Part shown: positions 1 to 9,109 of the stretch, one piece after another | Numbering within the stretch: the first letter of the stretch is position 1 | Layout: each line of letters begins with the position of its first letter | Assembly (NCBI GenBank): GCA_016235745.1 | Contig: JACRJA010000057.1 | Location: 1-64,000 of the forward strand | DNA: 64,000 nt | Reading direction: 5' to 3' | Source: Rhodocyclales bacterium | Lineage (GTDB): Bacteria; Pseudomonadota; Gammaproteobacteria; Burkholderiales; Rhodocyclaceae | Notes under the pieces: generated by a model | What the model was told of the DNA's origin: nothing | Database searches by the model: none | The model's input: only the letters and a program-made list of their open reading frames with translations | Program-made: the position numbers and the translations under genes

Positions 1-876
1 ATTCTTGGCGCTACCGTTTCGCGCTCGGCGGATCGCTGGATAGTCGCGAATCAGGTCGAGGTGTCCGATGCGCAGTTCTACAGCAAAAGAACCGCTCATG
101 ACGTCACCGGCGTGGATCTTGGCTTGAAGGCCGCCGCCACGCTCTCCAACGGAAAATCGATCGACGCACCCAAGCCGCTCAAGGCCGCGCTGCGCCGCCT
201 CAAAATCCGCAGCCGCTGTCTCAGCCGTAAAGTGAAAGCGGCTAAAGTCGTGGCAGGGTTTGCGCCGAATGCCAGACTGCCGAAGGGCACCAAACTTCCC
301 GAGTCCAACAACCGCAAGAAGTCAGCTCAGACCTTGGCAAGGCTGCACGCCCGCATTGCCAATATCCGAGCGGACTTCACCCACAAGCTCACCACTCGGC
401 TCTGCCGTGAAAACCAAGCGGTGGTGATCGAGGACTTGCACGTCAAGGGGATGCTGGCGAACGACAAGCTCGCCCGAGCCCTCTCTGACGTGGGCTTTGG
501 GAGATTCCGCGCGCAGATGGAGTATAAGGCCAAGCGCTACGGCACCCGGCTGATCCTCGCCGATCGCTGGTATCCCAGCAGCCGTTTGTGTTCCGTCTGC
601 AATTGGCAGAACGAGGCGCTGACCTTGAGCGACCGGGAATGGACGTGCCCGGCATGCGGCACGCACCATGACCGTGACCACAACGCGGCGCTCAACCTGA
701 AACGGCTGGCAACCGCAACTGCCCTACCCGAGGCGAGTCCGGCCGGTAACGGCGGCGCTGCGGCAGAGAGGGTCTCTGCCGTAGCCGGGAAAGTCACGCC
801 TGTCAGAGACGACGGTGGTCACCAAGACACGTCGGGGCAGGAAGGGAACCGTGCGCATATTCGCGCACGTTCTTGA
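1..876 (+). CDS. tnpB: IS200/IS605-family RNA-guided endonuclease TnpB (5' end outside window)
   Basis: TnpB proteins are OmegaRNA-guided RuvC-type nucleases carried by IS200/IS605 elements. The reading frame is open to base 1 and the residues before the GTG at 61 ([13 protein letters not shown]) match the usual inner part of TnpB, so the gene starts upstream and 292 residues are visible. The RuvC triad is intact: Asp in GVDLG, Glu in VVIEDL and Asp in [10 protein letters not shown] four-cysteine zinc ribbon (CSVC ... CPAC) lies between the last two. The C-terminal tail overlaps the element's right-end hairpin, as is common in this family. Nothing shows whether a tnpA transposase is present, because the left end is off the window. 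The protein looks catalytically competent. It sits 14 bases upstream of a defence-type ATPase gene. Confidence 0.9.
   Translation: MLGATVSRSADRWIVANQVEVSDAQFYSKRTAHDVTGVDLGLKAAATLSNGKSIDAPKPLKAALRRLKIRSRCLSRKVKAAKVVAGFAPNARLPKGTKLPESNNRKKSAQTLARLHARIANIRADFTHKLTTRLCRENQAVVIEDLHVKGMLANDKLARALSDVGFGRFRAQMEYKAKRYGTRLILADRWYPSSRLCSVCNWQNEALTLSDREWTCPACGTHHDRDHNAALNLKRLATATALPEASPAGNGGAAAERVSAVAGKVTPVRDDGGHQDTSGQEGNRAHIRARS
850..869 (+). mobile_element. Subterminal right-end hairpin of the tnpB element
   Basis: A perfect 7-bp stem (CGTGCGC / GCGCACG) with a 6-base loop (ATATTC) lies inside the last codons of tnpB. IS200/IS605 ends carry such subterminal hairpins, and the 3' part of tnpB plus this end normally forms the OmegaRNA scaffold. 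The element therefore probably ends between about 870 and 890, right before the next gene. The exact end cannot be fixed without an empty-site comparison. Confidence 0.55.
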
Positions 877-890
877 GAGCAGAAGAAGCA

Positions 891-3734
891 ATGACCCTGA
901 AACCCTGGCGCGAGGTCGCCGTCCCTCACGAAGACGTGCTCAAGGGCACGTTCCAGCAGGCCGAGTTCGCGGCGGATTTGTCGCGCGTGCACGCGGGCAC
1001 CGCCACGGCGGAATACCAGAACCCGGCACTGTTCTTTCAGCGCACCTTCATCACCGAAGGCATGCGCTTGCTGCTCGACTCGGTGGTCAAGCGCCTTGCG
1101 GGCCAAGGCGGTGACCCGGTCATCCAGTTGCAAACCGCGTTCGGCGGCGGCAAGACGCACACCATGCTGGCGGTGTACCACCTCGCCAAGGGCGAAGTCC
1201 CGGCGAGCGAATTGCCCGGTGTTTCGCCCATTTTGGATGCAGCGGGCGTCGTGGAATTGCCGCCCGCCCGTATCGCGGTGCTCGATGGCATCAAGTCTTC
1301 GCCCAATCAGCCGGTGGTGCGTGCGGGGCAAACGATACGCACGCTGTGGGGAGACCTGGCGTGGCAGCTCGGCGGCGCCGAGGGTTATGCGTTGGTGGCC
1401 GATGCCGATGCTTCGGGCACTTCGCCGGGCAAGGCGGTGCTGGAGACGCTGCTGGCGCGGTGTGCGCCGTGCGTGATCCTCATCGACGAGCTGGTGGCGT
1501 ATGTGCGCCAGTTCGAAGAAGGCAAGGCCCTCACCGGGGGCACTTTTGACTCCAACCTGTCGTTCGTGCAGGCGCTGACCGAGGCGTTGAAGGCCGTGCC
1601 GACGGCAGTGCTGCTGGCGTCGCTGCCCGAATCAGACAAGGAAGCCGGAAGCCAGCGCGGCGTGAAGGCGCTGGAGGCGCTGGCGCACTACTTCGGCCGC
1701 GTGCAGGCGCTGTGGAAGCCGGTGGCCACCGAGGAGGCGTTCGAGATCGTGCGCCGGCGGCTTTTTGCGTCGATCAACGACAAGCTGGCGATGGAGTCGG
1801 TGTGCCGCGCCTTCGCGGACTTCTACACTGCCAACCGCGACGACTTCCCGCAGGAGACGCAGGAGAGCCGCTACTTCGAGCGGCTCGTACACGCCTATCC
1901 GATCCACCCCGAGGTGTTCGACCGGCTCTATGAAGACTGGTCCACGCTGGACAACTTCCAGCGCACCCGCGGCGTGCTGAAACTGATGGCCAAGGTGATC
2001 CACCGGCTGTGGAAGGACGGCAACAACGACCTGCTGATCCTGCCGGGCAGCCTGCCGCTGTACGACGCCGATGTGCGCAACGAGGTCATCTATTACCTGC
2101 CGCAGGGCTGGGATCCGGTGATCGAACGCGACGTGGATGGCGAGCGCGCCGAAACGACGGAAATCGAGAATCGGGACACGCGCCTGGGCAGCGTGCAAGC
2201 CTGCCGCCGAGTGGCGCGTGCCATCTTTCTTGGCAGCGCGCCCAGCACTACCAACCAGCTGGTGCGTGGGCTGGAGCAGGAACGGGTGCTGCTCGGCGTG
2301 ACCCAGCCGGGTCAGCAGATCGGGCTGTTCAAGGATGCGCTGCGCCGCCTTGTCGACCGGCTGCACTACCTCAACCACGCCAACAACCGCTTCTGGCTCG
2401 ATACGCGCCCGAACCTGCGGCGCGAGATGGAGGAGCGCAAGCGCCGCTTCCAGGACAAGGAGGACGTGTTCCCGACCGTTCGCGAGCGCATCCAGCGCAG
2501 CTTGGCCAGCGGCGTCTTCGGCGGCATTCACATCTTCACCGGCAGCGGCGACGTGCCGGACGACTGGGCATTGCGGCTGGTGGTGCTGCCGCCCGATGCG
2601 GCCTTCAGTAAAAGCGGCCAGAGCCTGGCAGTGGAGCGCGCCACCGAGATCCTGAAGAAGCGCGGTGACCAGCCCCGCTTCAAGCAGAACCGCCTGATCT
2701 TCGTGGCCGCGGACTACGACAGCGTGAGCCGCCTGAAGGACCACGTGCGCTCGTACCTCGCGTGGCGCAGCATCGTCGCCGACTACAAGGACAACCGCAT
2801 CGTCCTCGACAACCTGATGGCCAAGCAGGCGCAAGCCAGCCTGGAGCAGGCCGAGGAGACCGTGCGGCGGATGATTCGTGAGACCTATAAGTGGCTGCTG
2901 ACCCCGGTGCAGGAGGCGCGGCCTGGTAAAGGCCTGTCCGACGTGATGTGGGAGCACTTTCCACTCAACCCGGGAGCACAGAACTGGTCGCAGGAGATCG
3001 AGCGCGTTCTCAAGGAAAACGAGCTGCTCATCACCGAATGGGCGCCGATCCACTTGACCAAGATGCTGAAGGACTGGTTCTGGAAGGACGACGTCAAGGA
3101 CGTTTCGGCGCTCGCCGTGTGGCAGCAGATCTGCCAGCAACTCTACCTGCCGCGCCTGAAGGATGGCGACGTCTTCCGGCAGACGATGGCCGCGGGCGCC
3201 GAGAGCCGCGACTTCTTCGGCTTTGCGCAGGGCAAGGAAGACGGTCGCTACGTTGGGTTCATCTACGGCAAGCGCACTTCACCGATCCTGGACTCGTCGC
3301 TGCTGCTGATCGAGCCGCTGACGGCGGCGGCCTACATGGAGACGCTGCGCGCCGCAGAGGAAGCCGCCCGCCCCAAGGCTGTTGATGCCGGCGAGGGCGC
3401 ATCCACCACGACGGTGACCACCGACGGCGGCGACACACGCGGTGTCGAAGATCCGGCCGGCTACCCGTCAGGGACGGGAGCGGCCGGCCAGATCGTCAAG
3501 AAGCGATTCTATGGCAGCATCGAGCTCGACCCCATCCGGGCCAAGAAGCAGTTCGCCGACCTGGTCGACGAAGTCGTCCAGCAGTTCACCGCGCGCACCG
3601 GCGTGAAGGTCAAGATCGCCATCGAGATCCAGGCTGAATCGCCCACCGGCTTCGACGACGGGCTGCAGCGCGCGGTGAAGGAGAACTGCAATGTGCTGAA
3701 GTTCAAGAACGCCGAGTTCGAGTCGGGCGAATAG
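891..3734 (+). CDS. DUF499-type AAA+ ATPase, putative anti-phage defence component
   Basis: A 947-residue P-loop ATPase. Walker A is FGGGKTH at residues 84-90 and Walker B is VILIDE at about 195-200, both preceded by the N-terminal segment usual for DUF499 (COG1483-like) proteins. The C-terminus ([12 protein letters not shown] ... [16 protein letters not shown]) is also typical, so the protein appears full length. Such ATPases occur beside DUF1156/COG1743-type adenine methylases and helicases in putative defence islands; none of these partners is downstream here. I start at ATG 891, preceded by AGAAGAAG, rather than at the in-frame TTG at 873 that overlaps tnpB. The biochemical role is unknown, and defence is inferred from family context only. 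Confidence 0.8.
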   Translation: MTLKPWREVAVPHEDVLKGTFQQAEFAADLSRVHAGTATAEYQNPALFFQRTFITEGMRLLLDSVVKRLAGQGGDPVIQLQTAFGGGKTHTMLAVYHLAKGEVPASELPGVSPILDAAGVVELPPARIAVLDGIKSSPNQPVVRAGQTIRTLWGDLAWQLGGAEGYALVADADASGTSPGKAVLETLLARCAPCVILIDELVAYVRQFEEGKALTGGTFDSNLSFVQALTEALKAVPTAVLLASLPESDKEAGSQRGVKALEALAHYFGRVQALWKPVATEEAFEIVRRRLFASINDKLAMESVCRAFADFYTANRDDFPQETQESRYFERLVHAYPIHPEVFDRLYEDWSTLDNFQRTRGVLKLMAKVIHRLWKDGNNDLLILPGSLPLYDADVRNEVIYYLPQGWDPVIERDVDGERAETTEIENRDTRLGSVQACRRVARAIFLGSAPSTTNQLVRGLEQERVLLGVTQPGQQIGLFKDALRRLVDRLHYLNHANNRFWLDTRPNLRREMEERKRRFQDKEDVFPTVRERIQRSLASGVFGGIHIFTGSGDVPDDWALRLVVLPPDAAFSKSGQSLAVERATEILKKRGDQPRFKQNRLIFVAADYDSVSRLKDHVRSYLAWRSIVADYKDNRIVLDNLMAKQAQASLEQAEETVRRMIRETYKWLLTPVQEARPGKGLSDVMWEHFPLNPGAQNWSQEIERVLKENELLITEWAPIHLTKMLKDWFWKDDVKDVSALAVWQQICQQLYLPRLKDGDVFRQTMAAGAESRDFFGFAQGKEDGRYVGFIYGKRTSPILDSSLLLIEPLTAAAYMETLRAAEEAARPKAVDAGEGASTTTVTTDGGDTRGVEDPAGYPSGTGAAGQIVKKRFYGSIELDPIRAKKQFADLVDEVVQQFTARTGVKVKIAIEIQAESPTGFDDGLQRAVKENCNVLKFKNAEFESGE

Positions 3735-3748
3735 GGAGGCCCGCCGTG
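3734..3748 (+). other. Orphan translation start (SD + GTG) of a lost downstream gene
   Basis: Directly after the DUF499 stop codon stands GGGAGG (3734-3739), six bases before a GTG at 3746. The frame runs only 31 codons, antisense to yacG, and stops at 3841. An ideal initiation site with no real gene behind it suggests that the next gene of the operon was deleted or replaced about here. This is inference; the SD-like sequence could be chance. Confidence 0.45.
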
Positions 3749-3752
3749 GGGA

Positions 3753-3956
3753 TCATTGCAACTCGTTGCCGGCCTCGGGCGGCGTTTTTCCGCCCGAGGG
3801 GAGGCGATAGCGCTCGTCGGCCCAGGCGCCGAGGTCGATGAGCTTGCAGCGCTCGGAGCAGAACGGGCGCCAGCGCGATTCCGGCGTCCAGGGGACCGCT
3901 TTGCCGCAGGTGGGGCAGGAGACGAGGCGTGGCGTCTTCGGCGCGGGGTCGTTCAT
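3753..3956 (-). CDS. yacG: DNA gyrase inhibitor YacG (zinc-binding)
   Basis: A 67-residue protein with the YacG zinc knuckle: CPTC near residue 15 and CSERC near residue 33, followed by the conserved [16 protein letters not shown] segment. In E. coli YacG binds GyrB and blocks DNA binding by gyrase. It is the last gene of the birA-coaX-trpB2-SPOR-coaE-zapD-yacG run, 15 bases after zapD, which is its usual partner. Its 3' end marks the border between the core chromosome and the DUF499 region. Confidence 0.93.
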   Translation of the reverse strand: MNDPAPKTPRLVSCPTCGKAVPWTPESRWRPFCSERCKLIDLGAWADERYRLPSGGKTPPEAGNELQ

Positions 3957-3971
3957 GGTGCTGCCTTCCTT

Positions 3972-4730
3972 TTACAGTCGGCACAGTTCGAGCACGAAGG
4001 GGACGTCGAGTTCCAGCGGTTGCGTGGAAGGGCGCAGGTCGCTGCGCGGCGGGCCGAATCTCAGGTTGATGAGGTATTTGTTGGCCGACATCGAGGGGAT
4101 GACCTGCAGCGCGGGGTCGACGTGGACGCGGGCGAGCAGGCAGCAGGCGCCTTTGATCTCGCGCTGATAGGCGCCGCGCACGGCGACGGCCTCATGGCGC
4201 TCGGCGTTGCCGCGCAGGAGGCTGAGCACGAGTTCGATGCCGTTGCGAATCGGCTGCAGGGGGGCGACCCAGCGTTCAAGTTGGGCGGTGCGCCGCTCGG
4301 GCGGCTGCTCCAGCCAGAAGTGATAGGCGGGGGCGTCGAAAGCGCACAAACCCCCAGGGATGTGGGCCCGCGCGCGCAGCGCCATCAGCCATTCGTTTCC
4401 GCGCAGATAGTGGTCCACCCGTCCGACCATGCCGAGGAGGGCGGCGCGGATCTGTTCGATATGCTCCACCAATGCCGCGACGCGTTCGGTATCGACCTGC
4501 TCGACGGGTAGCGTGAGCAGGGCCGAACGCTGGCGATCGAGTTCTTGCATCAGGTCGAGCTTGAGGTCGGTGCGCCCGGCGATGTCGGCGAGCTCGAAGA
4601 GGGTGATGAGGGCGGCGTGGTGATCGTCGCGATGCCTGCCCTCGAGGAAATGGGTCCAGCGTCGCCAGACGTCTTCGAGGCGCAGCAGGGTGCGGATGCG
4701 CTCGGTGAAGGGGAATTCGAAGAGGATCAT
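3972..4730 (-). CDS. zapD: Cell division protein ZapD
   Basis: A 252-residue homologue of ZapD (YacF), which cross-links FtsZ filaments in the cytokinetic ring. Family features include the start MILFEFPFTERIRTLLRLE, a largely helical first half and a beta-rich second half ending in LELDVPFVLELCRL. The ATG at 4730 overlaps the coaE stop by four bases (ATGA), so the two are translationally coupled. The frame stays open far upstream, but that part is antisense noise inside coaE. The coaE-zapD-yacG order is conserved in many beta- and gammaproteobacteria. Confidence 0.93.
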   Translation of the reverse strand: MILFEFPFTERIRTLLRLEDVWRRWTHFLEGRHRDDHHAALITLFELADIAGRTDLKLDLMQELDRQRSALLTLPVEQVDTERVAALVEHIEQIRAALLGMVGRVDHYLRGNEWLMALRARAHIPGGLCAFDAPAYHFWLEQPPERRTAQLERWVAPLQPIRNGIELVLSLLRGNAERHEAVAVRGAYQREIKGACCLLARVHVDPALQVIPSMSANKYLINLRFGPPRSDLRPSTQPLELDVPFVLELCRL

Positions 4731-5362
4731 GGCGGCGCGGTTCGGGCGAGTTCGCGGTAGAGGCGGTCGAGCGCCTCGACCTGGGCGTGGAGCTGGGCGA
4801 GATCGCCGCCGTTGTCGAGGATGTGGTCGGCCGCCGCCAGCCGCTCGGCCCGGCTGGCCTGCTGGGCCATGATGCGCCGGATCAGCGCTTCGTCCAGGCC
4901 GCTGCGCGCGCGTACTCGCTTGATCTGGACTTCTTCGGGGCAGTCGACCACGGCGATGCGTTGGCAGCGGCGGCGGTAGTCTTCCCCGGCTTCGATGAGC
5001 AAGGGAACCACCAGCACCACGTAGGGTGCGTCGACGGCGGCGCGGCAGCGGGCGTCGGCTTCCTGACGGATCAGGGGGTGCAGGATGGCTTCGAGCCGGT
5101 GCTTTACTGCGGGGTCGGTAAACGCGAGCGCACGCATCTTGGCGCGATCGAGCGCCCCGGCCGGCGTGAGGATGTCGGGGCCGAAGGCGGCGGCGAGGGC
5201 GGGCATGGCCGCTCCGCCGGGGGCGGTGAGCTCGTGGGCGATCACGTCGGTGTCGACCACGGCGGCGCCGAGCCGCGCGAAGTGCTCGGCGGCGGCGCTC
5301 TTGCCGCTGCCGATGCCGCCGGTCAGGCCGACGATGAAGGGGGAACGGTTCAGGGGGAGCAT
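4727..5362 (-). CDS. coaE: Dephospho-CoA kinase
   Basis: This 211-residue enzyme phosphorylates the 3'-hydroxyl of dephospho-CoA in the last step of CoA synthesis. The P-loop GLTGGIGSGKS is at residues 12-22, followed by the VVDTDVIAHE substrate-site segment and the LVVPLLIEAG lid region. Its start overlaps the end of the SPOR-domain gene by 13 bases, and its stop overlaps the zapD ATG. CoaX, the third enzyme-linked gene of the same pathway, is encoded upstream in the same run. Confidence 0.95.
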   Translation of the reverse strand: MLPLNRSPFIVGLTGGIGSGKSAAAEHFARLGAAVVDTDVIAHELTAPGGAAMPALAAAFGPDILTPAGALDRAKMRALAFTDPAVKHRLEAILHPLIRQEADARCRAAVDAPYVVLVVPLLIEAGEDYRRRCQRIAVVDCPEEVQIKRVRARSGLDEALIRRIMAQQASRAERLAAADHILDNGGDLAQLHAQVEALDRLYRELARTAPP

Positions 5363-6123
5363 GCGTCGACGGGAAGCTGGGGGAAACGGGTCTGGATGCG
5401 CTGGCGCAGGTCATCGGCCACGGACGAGGGGCATCGGTAGACGAGTTCGGCAACGGGGGTGGTGCGCGTAACGACCTGCGCTCCCTTGACGTTCTTGTCG
5501 CGTAGTTCGGCCATGCGCTTCTCGGCGCTTTCCTGGGCGCGGAAGAGGCCGAGCGAAATGCCCCACTGTAGGGGGCCGGGGTCGCGGATCACGAAGGCGT
5601 CGTCCACCCCGGCCTGACGCAGGTTTTCCAGCCGGCGGTTCGCCGCGGCCGCACTGCCTTGGGGCGGGAGCACCACGCGCCAGCTGGTGGGTTTTTCGCT
5701 TGTTCGCTCTTGAATTTGAACGCCGGGTAGTCCTTGCGGCAGTTCCTTGAGCGCCGGCAGGAGCTTGGGATCGACCTCGGCGAGCCGCAGGCAGGAGAGG
5801 GGAGCGGGGGGAGCAGCGGCCGTCGGCTTGGGAGGCGGTGGTTCGGCAGCCGTTGGAGCGGGTTCTGCGGCGGAGGCGGAGTCGGGCGCGGCGTTGTCGC
5901 TCGCCGGGGGTTCGCTCGCCGGCGGGTTGGCGGGAACGGTCGGGGGCAGAGGTGCGGCGACATCGTGGCCCGCCGCGGCGGCGAGGATGCGCAGGCGGTC
6001 GGGGCGCAGCGGCTGCTCGGCGGTGGCGCGCACCGCTTCGGGAGCAGGTCGCGGCAGCAGGCCGGCGCTCATCGCCAGCAGCAGGGCGTTGACGAGCAGC
6101 AGCAGCGCGATCAGGAGCCGCAT
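5350..6123 (-). CDS. SPOR-like domain protein, membrane-anchored
   Basis: A 257-residue protein with one N-terminal membrane segment (residues 3-22, very Leu/Ala-rich), a long Pro/Ala-rich linker (about 50-105) and a C-terminal domain. That domain contains WRVVLPPQG and GISLGLFRAQESAEKRMAEL, resembling a SPOR fold, which binds denuded septal peptidoglycan. The topology (short cytoplasmic end, periplasmic domain) fits a division-site protein. Similar genes often follow birA-coaX in betaproteobacteria. The specific partner is unknown, and the SPOR call rests on motif spacing. Confidence 0.72.
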   Translation of the reverse strand: MRLLIALLLLVNALLLAMSAGLLPRPAPEAVRATAEQPLRPDRLRILAAAAGHDVAAPLPPTVPANPPASEPPASDNAAPDSASAAEPAPTAAEPPPPKPTAAAPPAPLSCLRLAEVDPKLLPALKELPQGLPGVQIQERTSEKPTSWRVVLPPQGSAAAANRRLENLRQAGVDDAFVIRDPGPLQWGISLGLFRAQESAEKRMAELRDKNVKGAQVVTRTTPVAELVYRCPSSVADDLRQRIQTRFPQLPVDACSP

Positions 6124-6137
6124 CGGGGGATCCTGCT

Positions 6138-7505
6138 TCAGCCCACGCTCGGCAGCGTGCGCAGCGCTTCGGCCAGGAGCTCGTCGGGCAGGGTGTAGTC
6201 TTCGAGTTCGCCGCGCAGGTAGCGCTCATAGGCGCTCATGTCGAAGTGCCCGTGCCCAGTGAGATTGAAGAGCAGCACCTTGGGTTCGCCCGTCTCCTTG
6301 CAGCGCAGCGCCTCGTCGATCACGGCGCGGATGGCGTGGCAGGATTCCGGCGCCGGGATGATGCCCTCGGCGCGGGCGAACTGGATGCCGGCCTCGAACG
6401 TGGCCCGCTGCGGCACGGCGAGCGCCTCGACCTGCCCCTCGTGCACGAGCTGCGACACCAGGGGGGATGCGCCGTGGTAGCGCAGCCCGCCGGCGTGGAT
6501 GCCCGGCGGTACGAAGTCGTGCCCCAGGGTGTACATCTGCATCAGGGGGGTGAAACCGGAGGCGTCGCCGTAATCGTAGGCGTAGGTGCCCTTGGTGAGG
6601 GTGGGGCAGGATTCGGGCTCTACCGCCACGCAGCGCAGTCCCGCCGCGCGGCGTTCGCCGGCGAACTTGTCGGCGAGGAAGGGGAAGGCGATGCCGCCGA
6701 AGCTCGAGCCGCCGCCGCAGGGACCGAAGATCATGTCGGGGTAGAGGCCGATCTTCTCGAATTGCTTCTTCGCTTCCAGCCCGATGAGGCTCTGGTGCAG
6801 CAGGACGTGGTTGAGCACCGAACCGAGGGTGTAGTTGGTGTCGGGCCGGGAGGCGGCTTCCTCGACGGCTTCCGAGATGGCGATGCCCAATGAGCCCGGG
6901 TGATCCGGCTCGACGGCCAGGATGCGCCGCCCGGTTTCGGTGAGCGGCGAAGGGCTGGGGTGAACTTCCGCCCCCCAGGTTTCCATCAGCACGCGGCGCT
7001 GTGGCTTTTGCTGGTAGCTCACGCGCACCATATAGACGCGCACTTCCAGCCCCAGCATCTGGCCGGCGAAGGCGATCGAGGAGCCCCACTGACCGGCGCC
7101 GGTCTCGGTGGTGAGCCGTTTGATGCCGACCTGCCGGTTGTAATAGGCTTGGGGCACGGCGGAATTGGGCTTGTGCGAGCCGGCTGGCGAGACGCCCTCG
7201 TACTTGAAGAAGATCTTGGCCGGGGTGCCCAGGCGCCGCTCCAGGCGCACGGCGCGCATGAGCGGCGAGGGGCGCCAGATGGCGTAGGTTTCGCGCACCG
7301 CGTCGGGGATGGCGATCCAGCGCTCGCGGCTCATCTCCTGCTCGAGGATGGGCTCGGGGAAGATCGCGGCCATCGCCGACGGGTCGATCGGCTTGCCGTC
7401 GGGACCCAGCGGCGGGGCCGGAGGGGTGGAGAGGTCGGCGGCGATGTTGTACCAGTGCGTCGGAATCTCGTGTTCCTCGAGGAGGATCCGGGTCGGTTCG
7501 CTCAT
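6138..7505 (-). CDS. trpB2: TrpB2-type tryptophan synthase beta chain (PLP enzyme)
   Basis: A 455-residue PLP enzyme of the TrpB2 group, longer than standard TrpB (about 400) and typical of archaea and thermophilic bacteria. The Schiff-base lysine is K112 in GSHKPNSA, and the phosphate-binding loop is GPCGGGSS. TrpB2 condenses indole with serine, often as a stand-alone indole scavenger without TrpA. It overlaps the coaX stop by four bases, so it belongs to the birA-coaX operon and not to a trp operon. The trpE in this window is 51 kb away. Whether canonical trpA/trpB genes also exist cannot be seen here. Confidence 0.9.
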   Translation of the reverse strand: MSEPTRILLEEHEIPTHWYNIAADLSTPPAPPLGPDGKPIDPSAMAAIFPEPILEQEMSRERWIAIPDAVRETYAIWRPSPLMRAVRLERRLGTPAKIFFKYEGVSPAGSHKPNSAVPQAYYNRQVGIKRLTTETGAGQWGSSIAFAGQMLGLEVRVYMVRVSYQQKPQRRVLMETWGAEVHPSPSPLTETGRRILAVEPDHPGSLGIAISEAVEEAASRPDTNYTLGSVLNHVLLHQSLIGLEAKKQFEKIGLYPDMIFGPCGGGSSFGGIAFPFLADKFAGERRAAGLRCVAVEPESCPTLTKGTYAYDYGDASGFTPLMQMYTLGHDFVPPGIHAGGLRYHGASPLVSQLVHEGQVEALAVPQRATFEAGIQFARAEGIIPAPESCHAIRAVIDEALRCKETGEPKVLLFNLTGHGHFDMSAYERYLRGELEDYTLPDELLAEALRTLPSVG

Positions 7506-8263
7506 GGGGCGGTCTCTCGGGTGTCATGGGAAGGATTCGGGCTGGCGCTGGTTGCGGCGACCACGGCCAGGCCGCGCAGAACGAGATTATCCACCGTCCG
7601 AACGGGAATGGCCAGATGCGCGGCGATGATCCCGGCGTCGCCGCCCGAGATGAGCGCCACGGCGCCGCAGCCGGGCCCCTCCATGACCCGATAGTAATGT
7701 TCGATGGCGCCGACTTGGGCGAGCAGGCAGCCGCTGGCGATGGCGTCGCGCGTGTTCGTGGGCGGCAGGCGCACCTCGCCGGCGGCAAGCGGGAGTTTGG
7801 CGGTGGCGCGTACCAGGCTTTCGCGCATGGTGGTGAGCCCCGGCAGGATCAGCCCGCCGCGAAAACGCCCGTCGGCCTCGAGCCAATCCACGGTGGTGGC
7901 GGTGCCGCAGCACACCACCAGGGCCGCGCCGTGGTGCAGGTGGCGGGCGGCGATGAGCGCCGCCCAGCGGTCGGCGCCGAGCCGTTCAGGTTCGTCGTAG
8001 CCGTTGCGCACGCCGCAAGACTGGGCCTCGGCCACGAGCCAGCGGATGGGGCCGAGTTCGCGTTCGAGTTCGAGGGCGAGACGGTCATGGGCCACGTTCA
8101 CGCCGAAGCGCCGGGCCGTGGCAGGCAGCCGCGCGCGCATCGTCTCGATCCATTGCGGGATGTCGACGTGGCGGCAGGCGCCGCTCTCGCGCCAATGGGC
8201 GCCATCGAGCAAGGCCCATTTGAGCCGCGTGTTGCCCAGATCGAGGAGCAGCGTCGGATTCAT
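7502..8263 (-). CDS. coaX: Type III pantothenate kinase
   Basis: A 253-residue member of the ASKHA-fold type III kinases, which start CoA synthesis by phosphorylating pantothenate and need a monovalent cation. Visible motifs are the phosphate loop DLGNTRLKW at residues 7-15, GADRWAALIAARH in the centre, the CGTATTVDW segment with the catalytic-region Asp, and a C-terminal ISGGDAG. The ATG at 8263 overlaps the birA stop by four bases. The frame continues open upstream into birA, but only as antisense-like noise. Confidence 0.94.
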   Translation of the reverse strand: MNPTLLLDLGNTRLKWALLDGAHWRESGACRHVDIPQWIETMRARLPATARRFGVNVAHDRLALELERELGPIRWLVAEAQSCGVRNGYDEPERLGADRWAALIAARHLHHGAALVVCCGTATTVDWLEADGRFRGGLILPGLTTMRESLVRATAKLPLAAGEVRLPPTNTRDAIASGCLLAQVGAIEHYYRVMEGPGCGAVALISGGDAGIIAAHLAIPVRTVDNLVLRGLAVVAATSASPNPSHDTRETAP

Positions 8264-9063
8264 GCGACGGGGCGCAGCGAGACGTCGCCGACGCAGCAGG
8301 CGATACGCCCGCCCGCGGTATCGAGCAGCAGGCGGCCGGTGTCGTCCACGCCGGCTTCGATCCCGACGGTTTCGCGCTCGCCGTCGCGTACCGCCACTGC
8401 TTGGCCGGCGTAGGCGTCGAGCGCGTTCCAGGCTTCCTGCCAAGGAGCGAAGCCACGGCCGGCGAGATAGCTCTCGCGCACGGCGTCGAGCCGCTCGAGG
8501 AGCGCCGCGAGCAGCGCTTCCCGCGACGGCAGGGGAGCGAGGTGGTGCGCCAGCGCCGTGGCCGGCAGGCCGCTTGCGGGATGAAAGTCCGGCGGCAGTT
8601 CGAGATTGAGCCCGATGCCGACGGCGACGCGGGTCGGCGCTGCATGGCGGCTCTGGGCTTCGATGAGCACCCCGCCCACCTTGGCGCCGTCGATGAGGAG
8701 GTCGTTGGGCCACTTGAGCCCGACGCCGGCGACGCCCAGCGCTCGTAGGGCTTGGGCGAGGGCCACGCCGACGGCGAGCGGCAGCGCTTCGAGCGAGGTG
8801 CCCGGCGGGAAGGCGAAGAGGCAGGAGAAGGTGAGGCTCGCGCCGGGCCAGGACTGCCAGGTCCGAGCCTGCCGCCCCCGGCCGCGGGTCTGCCGCTCGG
8901 TACCGACGACGGCAAAGCGCTCGGGATCGGGCAGCGGCAGGCGCATCGCCTCGTCGTTGGTCGAGGCGCATTCGGGCAGCCAATGCAGGTCGAGCCGTTG
9001 GGCGAGCGCTCGAGGAATGAGCCGGAGCAGCGCCGCCGGATCGAAGGCGGAAGGAGCGGGCAT
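8260..9063 (-). CDS. birA: Biotin-[acetyl-CoA-carboxylase] ligase, catalytic domain only
   Basis: A 267-residue biotin protein ligase that transfers biotin to BCCP via biotinyl-AMP. The active-site segments are STNDEA, the biotin-binding loop TERQTRGRGRQARTW, and LKWPNDLLIDGAKVGGVLIE. The N-terminal winged-helix domain of E. coli BirA is missing, since the protein starts about 25 residues before the catalytic core, so it should not act as the bio-operon repressor. ATG 9063 is chosen because upstream codons in this frame resemble no known protein. It is the first gene of the operon ending at yacG. Confidence 0.93.
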   Translation of the reverse strand: MPAPSAFDPAALLRLIPRALAQRLDLHWLPECASTNDEAMRLPLPDPERFAVVGTERQTRGRGRQARTWQSWPGASLTFSCLFAFPPGTSLEALPLAVGVALAQALRALGVAGVGLKWPNDLLIDGAKVGGVLIEAQSRHAAPTRVAVGIGLNLELPPDFHPASGLPATALAHHLAPLPSREALLAALLERLDAVRESYLAGRGFAPWQEAWNALDAYAGQAVAVRDGERETVGIEAGVDDTGRLLLDTAGGRIACCVGDVSLRPVA

Positions 9064-9094
9064 GGACGCGTCGCAGGAAGGGTGCGAAGCGCCT

Positions 9095-9100
9095 ATTGTA
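9095..9100 (-). promoter_or_regulatory. Candidate -10 box for the birA operon
   Basis: TACAAT on the minus strand lies about 30 bases before the birA ATG, in the 46-base gap after ntrC. No good -35 is visible. A 10-bp palindrome (GCGCTAGCGC) sits just upstream, at the ntrC stop. Confidence 0.35.
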
Positions 9101-9109
9101 CGGCAGGCG

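Noticed and set aside
3838-4167. Plus-strand frames over yacG and zapD
   Set aside because: Antisense to conserved genes; no family signature.
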